Below, one piece after another: positions 58,601-64,000 of a stretch of DNA of 64,000 nt. The notes under the pieces were generated by a model. It worked only from the letters and a program-made list of their open reading frames with translations. It searched no databases and was not told where the DNA came from. The stretch is from NCBI GenBank assembly GCA_029465975.1, contig CM055748.1:8638458-8702457 (forward strand), in the 5' to 3' direction. This DNA is from Dallia pectoralis. Lineage: Eukaryota > Chordata > Actinopteri > Esociformes > Umbridae. Within the stretch, counting starts at the first letter, position 1. The number at the start of each line of letters is the position of its first letter. The translations under genes were made by a program, and so were the position numbers.

Positions 58601-61600
58601 TAAGGGTGTGTATATGTTCTATATTAAGGGTGTGTATATGTTCTATATTAAGGGTGTGTATATGTTCTATATTAAGGGTGTGTATATGTTCTATATTAAG
58701 GGTGTGTATATGTTCTATATTAAGGGTGTGTATATGTTCTATATTAATGATGGGTTTATGTTCTATATTAAGGGTGTGTATATGTTCTATATTAAGGGTG
58801 GGTATATGTTCTATATTATGGGTGGGTATATGTTCTATATTAAGGGTGGGTATATGTTCTAAATTAAGGGTGTGTATATGTTCTATATTATGGGTGTGTA
58901 TATGTTCTATATTAGGGGGAATATGTTCTATATTAAGGGTGTGTATATGTTCTATATTAAGGGTGTGTATATGTTCTATATTAAGGGTGTGTATATGTTC
59001 TATATTAAGGGTGTGTATATGTTCTATATTAAGGGTGTGTATATGTTCTATATTAAGGGTGTGTATATGTTCTATATTAAGGGTGTGTATATGTTCTATA
59101 TTAATGGTGGGTATATGTTCTATATTATGGGTGGGTATATGTTCTATATTATGGGTGTGTATATGTTCTATATTAAGGGTGTGTATATGTTCTATATTAA
59201 GGGTGTGTATATGTTCTATATTAAGGGTGGGTATATGTTCTATATTATGGGTGTGTATATGTTCTATATTAAGGGTGTGTATATGTTCTATATTAAGGGT
59301 GTGTATATGTTCTATATTAAGGGTGGGTATATGTTCTATATTATGGGTGTGTATATGTTCTATATTAAGGGTGTGTATATGTTCTATATTAAGGGTGTGT
59401 ATATGTTCTATATTAAGGGTGTGAATATGTTCTATATTAAGGGTGTGTATATGTTCTATATTAAGGGTGCGTATATGTTCTATATTAAGGGTGTGTATAT
59501 GTTCTATATTAATGGTGGGTATATGTTCTATATTAAGGGTGTGAATATGTTCTATATTAAGGGTGTGTATATGTTCTATATTAAGGGTGCGTATATGTTC
59601 TATATTAAGGGTGTGTATATGTTCTATATTAATGGTGGGTATATGTTCTATATTAAGGGTGTGTATATGTTCTATATTAAGGGTGCGTATATGTTCTATA
59701 TTGATAAAAGGAAGCCATTTTCTCTCTCTAGAATCCTTACAACAGTATGCATTTTCTTTTTCTTTTGGGTTGTATTTGAAATCCAAACAACTAATAAATT
59801 AAAAAGTACATTTTGTTTTAATAATGGTTTCCCTATTATAGAAATGGCAAAACCATTTTTCTACATACTTTGTACATACTTTAAACTATTTCAGGGTTTT
59901 TACATGTATACTGTAAAAATCTTCCTACTAGAGTGAGCAGTGTGACAACAAGCATGTTTTGATCTTCAGCTCTCCTGCTCTTGTGGAGTTCTTGTGACGA
60001 GACAGAGACATAATTGCAAATTGGACATCATAAAAGTGAGCAGGAAGTGAACAAGTGTTAATTTAGAAAAAACTCTAGTAGCCCTCTGAACGACTCACAA
60101 TTCATGTATATTCCGGCTTGTTGGTCCCCATTCAGGGCCACAGTTTCACTGGACCCCCCTGTCTCAGGTTCAAGATTAAGACTGCTATACTACTGTGCCG
60201 GGGACGTAGGGAACTAGTGTGTCTAACCTTTAACTGTGTCTTGTTTCTGTTTCCATTAAGGAGGACCTGTGCCTACTGACCACACTGTGGGACCGACCGG
60301 CCCTGAGGACATGTAGCTGACCCCTCCTAAGGACATGTAGCTGACCCCTCCTAAGGACATGTAGCTGACCCCTCCTAAGGACATGTAGCTGACCCCTCCT
60401 AAGGACATGTAGCTGACCCCTCCTAAGGACATGTAGCTGACCCCTCCTAAGGACATGTAGCTGACCCCTCCTAAGGACATGTAGCTGACCCCTCCTAAGG
60501 ACATGTAGCAGACCCCTCCTAATGACATGTAGCAGACCCCTCCTAAGGACATGTAGCTGACCCCTCCTAATGATATGTAGCAGACCCCTCCTAAGGACAT
60601 GTAGCTGACCCCTCCTCCTAATGACATGTAGCAGACCCCTCCTAATGACATGTAGCTGACCACTCCTAAGGACATGTAGCTGACCCCTCCTAATGACATG
60701 TAGCTGACCCCTCCTAATGACATGTAGCTGACCCCTCCTAAGGACATGTAGCTGACCCCTCCTAATGACATGTAGCTGACCCCTCCTAAGGACATGTAGC
60801 AGACCCCTCCTAATGACATGTAGCAGACCCCTCCTAAGGACCTGTAGCTGACCCCTCCTAATGACATGTAGCTGACCCCTCCTAATGACATGTAGCTGAC
60901 CCCTCCTAAGGCCCTCCTGGTTGTGTTGCAGGCCAAGCAACTGATGCAACCTGACAGTATTGGCTTCCAATCTGCCAAACCCACAACCCACCCGGTTTTC
61001 CCTTTCTGACTGGTCATGTATTTGACCTGGACTAATGCATTTAATAATTATTAAAATATATTATAATTATGAAACTATATTTAAGCAGTTCACACAGGAC
61101 TGCTCTCAGAGCCTGGTTCCTCTCTTGGTTTCTTAATTAAATACGACCGATCAGGGAGTTTTTCCTAGCCGCTGTGTATCAACTTGTGGATGCGTGCTGT
61201 GTCGGATTAAGGCTTTATGTTTGTAATAGCACTTTGTTGTAAAAAGGGCTTTATAAAATACATTTGACTGATGTGTTGGTAATTGGCAAATACTGAGGAG
61301 GCATGACTTGGGAATTTTGCCTCAAATCTAAAACAATGTGTCTATTACTGATAAATCTGAGCTCAATCATGTAATGAACATCCAACATTACTCTAAATAG
61401 ACTGATACTGATAATCTACTACCTCGACTGACCACTGGACATTTTCTATCTCAGGCCGATGACAAGTTCAGAGCTCTGCACTAGTGATAGACAGAAAAAT
61501 GTAAATACCTCTAACTGCAAGACTGATTAGTATTTCATCAAAGTGTTTGTGGTCATCGATGGCAGCGACCTCACAGCGATATTCTGCAGTGTCTGAACGG

Positions 61601-62034
61601 CTGGTGTTGAGGATTAGTAGGTTAGCTGGCTGTATCAGCTGGGCTCTGTGCTCTAAATCCCTTAAAAAAGAGACAAAAACACCCCAGCCAGTCAGTTTCT
61701 TAGATTTCTGACGTCAATATGTTTATTAGTGAGATTGTTAATGAGGAATAATCTTTAAGCAGCACTTACCCGAAATTTTATTTTGAAAGTACACATAACT
61801 CGGTATGCCATTTTTTATTTTCTTCCATTCAATTCTGGGGTTGTTGGTTGAAATGGACTCTATCAAGCATGTTAACTCAACAGCTGCGAGAAAAAAAGTA
61901 AATGATAATGGCAAATTTGGCAATGTAAAGAACAACATACACAGAGTCTGTGGTTTGTGACTTACGTTGAAATTCATTTGCCCACACAATCTTATCTGTG
62001 GTTCGCAGGATTACTCCAAATGATGGAATGTAGC
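55667..62034 (-). CDS. jam3: Junctional adhesion molecule C (Jam3), first exon not found
   Basis: Jam3 is a two-Ig-domain junctional receptor of endothelium and other cells that binds JAM-B and recruits PAR3 through its C-terminus. Exons on the minus strand: 61966-62034 (mature N-terminus), 61770-61883 and 61509-61660 (V domain), 57701-57903 and 57210-57309 (C2 domain), 55953-56085 (membrane segment and juxtamembrane region), 55808-55859, 55667-55702 (tail and stop). Family matches: PRIEWKKI, YVYFQNKI, AEYRCEV, VKPVVPRCSVP, RWFRNNEELP, KEDAGEYFCQAKNEAGNAQC, PMEVYDVDI. Cysteine pairs: VELTC/YRCEV and ELRCLE/YFCQA. The tail NYKLPAQDNGVDYTEADEGH ends HKSSFII, a class II PDZ ligand (human SSFVI). 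The exon at 61509-61660 is one base short of keeping the frame with its best acceptor. The signal-peptide exon lies right of 62034, possibly outside the window. jam3a or jam3b cannot be decided here. Confidence 0.9.
56373..56945. mobile_element. Candidate hAT-like DNA element
   Basis: A left TAGGGGCGTGACG is mirrored by CGTCACACCCCT at 56934-56945, giving about 12-bp imperfect inverted ends around 573 bp of AT-rich DNA in a jam3 intron. No matching 8-bp target duplication was found, so the assignment rests on the ends only. Confidence 0.4.
58099..59700. repeat. 24-bp minisatellite, about 66 copies
   Basis: The unit TATGTTCTATATTAAGGGTG plus TGTA repeats about 66 times. Variants (GGGTGGGTA, ATTATGGGTG, ATTAATGGTG, GTGCGTA) are interspersed, and groups of units recur as blocks, for example the seven units starting near 59419 and again near 59539. 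Frames of hundreds of codons run through on both strands (YMFYIKGV or HTLNIEHI) and are not genes. Confidence 0.97.
60305..60908. repeat. 24-bp minisatellite, about 25 copies
   Basis: The unit AGGACATGTAGCTGACCCCT plus CCTA repeats about 25 times. Main variants are AATGACATG for AAGGACATG and TAGCAGACC for TAGCTGACC; one unit carries three extra bases (CTCCTCCTA near 60610). It is unrelated in sequence to the 24-bp array 600 bp away. Minus-strand frames of about 250 codons through it are not genes. Confidence 0.96.
61085..61275 (+). mobile_element. LINE 3'-end fragment, copy 2
   Basis: Same block order as at 31215-31415: CTCTCTTGGTTTCTTAATTA, GAGTTTTTCCTAGCCGCTGT, AATAGCACTTTGTTGTAAAA, then AGGGCTTTATAAAATACATT and TGACTGATG. 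This is the teleost L2-like LINE tail, lying antisense in a jam3 intron. Confidence 0.7.
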
Positions 62035-62729
62035 CTGCAAAAGACAATAAATATGTGAAAAAACTGCCTGAAAATAATGAATAACGAGTTCCTTGCACAG
62101 CCTGCGAAAACACATGACGACATGAGTGAGCTTTTAGGATGGGTTTGAACACAGCCTCAGAGGCTTAAGCTAGGACGAGTGGAAAAATAATGTGGACTCT
62201 GATAAGTCTCCCTGGTCTCTAAGGCACACTTTCCCATCAATGTGAACTATTTTTACAGCAAACAGTGACTGGCCACACTGAGAGACATGAGAAAACCTTG
62301 TCAAGAAAATATTCTGGTAAACAATCTAAGGACCGTATAAAATGTCTAATAAACCCTGCTTATTTTATCATTCCTTAACAACTAGGACAGTAGATACTTG
62401 CACACGTCTTGAACTCTGCTATTCTCAAATTTACAAACATCTTCGGGGTGACTTTGACCGCAGCAACTTACACCTCCAGAATATGATTTTCATACAAGTT
62501 TATGTGTCAGATACTTTGTTTCTTTGTTGACTACCTGAATGGCCCTTTAAATAAATCCTAGCACCCAATTAAATGCAAATCACCATAAAATCTCACTGGT
62601 TGACCAAAAATTAGAAAAGAAACATCATTTTGGTGTTTTAATGACATTAAATTATTTGTTATTTATAACATTTTGAGAGGAGAATAATTTCTGTTATCAA
62701 GAATAGTAACATGCATTTTTTTTTTTCAG
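62035..62729. other. Upstream part of jam3, no exon recognised
   Basis: Probably the first intron of jam3. I searched the minus strand for a signal-peptide exon ending in phase 1 before a GT donor and found none convincing. Confidence 0.5.
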
Positions 62730-63190
62730 TGAATTTGTCCCCAGGAAAAAATTTCAAACATTTAGCAAAAGCACCCCCACAACTTTTCCGAAACCCTGGC
62801 CTAAACCATGCTTCACTGTTAGAATGGTGCTCTTCGAGTTGCAAGCTTCAACACTTTTTTCTCCAAACATCACAATAGTAACTACGTCCAAGCAGTTCTA
62901 TTTTTGTTTTCATCAGACCAGACACATTGCACTCCATGTGCAGTCGCAAACCGTAGACAGTTTTTTTAATGGTGGTTTTTGAGCAGTGGCTTCTTCCTAG
63001 CTGAGCAGCCGTCAGGTTATGTTGATACAGGAATCTTCTATTCTGGATATAGATACGTTTGTAGCCATTTCTTCCAGAATCTTCACAAGGTCTTTTGCTT
63101 TTGCTCTGGGATTGATTTGTTCTTTTCCCACAGCACACAAGTGTTGCTGGTCTTGGAGTAATTTCTGTTGTAACAGACCAAACACCTGCC
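62730..63190 (-). pseudogene. Tc1-like transposase fragment
   Basis: The minus strand reads FLYQHNLTAAQLGRSHCSKT, then KKTVYGLRLHM and, after a gap, TKIELLGRSYYCDVWRKKC. This matches Tc1 transposases around LYRHNL.GR.ARKKPLLQ and (E)TKIELFGHN..RYVWRKKG. The catalytic block between the two pieces (WSDE) is absent or scrambled, and no inverted repeats flank it. Confidence 0.8.
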
Positions 63191-63419
63191 ACATATCCTG
63201 TCTCCAGTTTCAACCACTGTGGTGTGTCTCTCCATTTGGATGGTCTTCCCAACAGTTGCAGCAGCTATTGATGCTCTTGGAAGCCCCAGTCTCCTCTCAA
63301 TATTTGGCTTTACCAGCGCGTAACCCAGAATCTCCAGGAAAATCTTCCTCCAACTCAGTTTTACACTGTTCCAGTCCTTGTTTATTTCACATTTATTTCA
63401 TTACAAAGGAAATCAACAT

Positions 63420-63860
63420 CAACAATTTTGAAAAAAATGGCAAGGGGCCAACAGGCAGTTGTGTCCGCAGCGGTAGGTGGCTGTGACCTTGTCCAGATTA
63501 TTAACCCCTTTGTCACATTGTGGTCCATCACCATCTGTGGTTTTCGGTTTTCTCTGGGGCTCAGGACAGCATCTTAATGTATGATGCTCACCAGCAAGAC
63601 ATGTGTCCCTTTCTTGGGGCAACAGGAGACGACATTGAACAAGTTGCCTTCCTTTTATTTTATCGCTCGGTGCTCAGAGGGAAGCTCCGGCTTGTTTCTT
63701 CTTCCTGTCTCCATCATGATGACCTTCCTAATCAGTTCCTCACCCACGGCGTACACTGTGACAATATTATAACATGTGATGCCATTTTGCTGGGTGCGTA
63801 TTGTCTGGAGAGACAGCGCCCACATTATGACCCAGACGTTCATCCACAGTGATGTGGGGC
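63420..63860 (-). pseudogene. piggyBac-type transposase fragment
   Basis: Minus-strand pieces in the right order match the C-terminal half of piggyBac/PGBD transposases. ITCYNIVTVYAVGEELIRK followed by RRNKPELP (about 63780-63660) corresponds to ITCDNFFTSY.LGQELL..VGT.RKNKPELP. GVNNLDKVTATYRCGH (about 63500-63460) corresponds to GGVD.LDK...TYS(C/T). The Asp of CDNFF is replaced (CYNIV), a stop lies between the blocks, and the frame is broken, so it is a fossil. It may continue leftwards in time-order beyond 63860 to the window edge. Confidence 0.75.
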
Positions 63861-64000
63861 CCTGGATTGTAGAGAAATGAGTGATCGCATGTACATCCCT
63901 TATTGCGGCAGGTTCGTCACGCTCTTGTAGGCCCTGTCGTGTCCCTCTGTCATCAAACTAATGACACGGGAGAAAACATTGCATGTCTTCAGAGACACGG

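Larger units (their letters stand above)
57904..61508. other. jam3 intron between V and C2 domains
   Basis: A 3.6-kb intron, more than half of it made of two separate 24-bp minisatellites, plus a LINE tail near 61.1-61.3 kb. No additional exon was found. Confidence 0.7.

Noticed and set aside
58096..59936. Frames of 354-442 codons on both strands (YMFYIKGV, HTLNIEHI)
   Set aside because: They are open only because the 24-bp unit has no stop in several frames. They lie in a jam3 intron and have no independent support.
60230..61017. Two overlapping 253-codon minus frames (RRGQLHVL, GGVSYMSL)
   Set aside because: Both are translations of the second 24-bp array.

Overview
This is eukaryotic nuclear DNA, almost certainly from a teleost fish. 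Genes are split by GT/AG introns, the encoded proteins are vertebrate orthologues, and the spaces between exons hold teleost-type transposons (Tc1-like, hAT/ZBED, piggyBac, several LINE remnants, MITEs) and very long minisatellites. The species cannot be named from sequence alone.

Five genes are supported, all by exon-level reconstruction with matching splice phases. (1) esam (+), endothelial cell-selective adhesion molecule: a tentative signal-peptide exon near 15.3 kb, then six firm exons 20305-30275. (2) acad8 (-), mitochondrial isobutyryl-CoA dehydrogenase: 11 exons, 40856 down to 33957, complete at 417 aa. (3) thyn1 (+), EVE-domain thymocyte nuclear protein 1: 6 coding exons 41605-43657, complete at 239 aa. 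(4) vps26b (-), retromer subunit: 6 exons, 54120 down to 44863, complete at 333 aa. (5) jam3 (-), junctional adhesion molecule C: 8 exons, 62034 down to 55667, with the signal-peptide exon not found.

Layout: 1-15 kb is intergenic and holds only repeats and transposon remnants, including a 1.45-kb hAT element with a perfect 8-bp target-site duplication. 15-30 kb is esam, with a homogeneous 12 x 70-bp array in one intron. 31.5-32.7 kb is a Tc1-like element with perfect 29-bp inverted repeats and a decayed transposase. 34-43.7 kb is the head-to-head acad8/thyn1 pair around a shared promoter region with a CRE palindrome and a ZNF143/THAP11-type motif. 44.8-54.1 kb is vps26b; one intron is mostly a 4.7-kb CA-rich minisatellite and another carries a 25-copy 30-bp array. 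55.6-62 kb is jam3, whose introns hold two unrelated 24-bp arrays. The right edge has Tc1-like and piggyBac-like transposase remnants.

The jam3-vps26b-thyn1-acad8 block has the orientation of the human 11q25 block (JAM3, VPS26B, THYN1, ACAD8), but NCAPD3, which lies there in human, is not seen, and esam sits directly beside acad8. Two endothelial junction IgSF genes therefore flank three housekeeping genes of metabolism, nuclear function and endosomal sorting. No new multi-gene system is evident. The most noteworthy items are a 17-residue repeat in the Esam cytoplasmic tail, a one-base frame problem at a jam3 exon, a hAT element with a duplicated BED-finger segment, and the unusual concentration of long intronic minisatellites.
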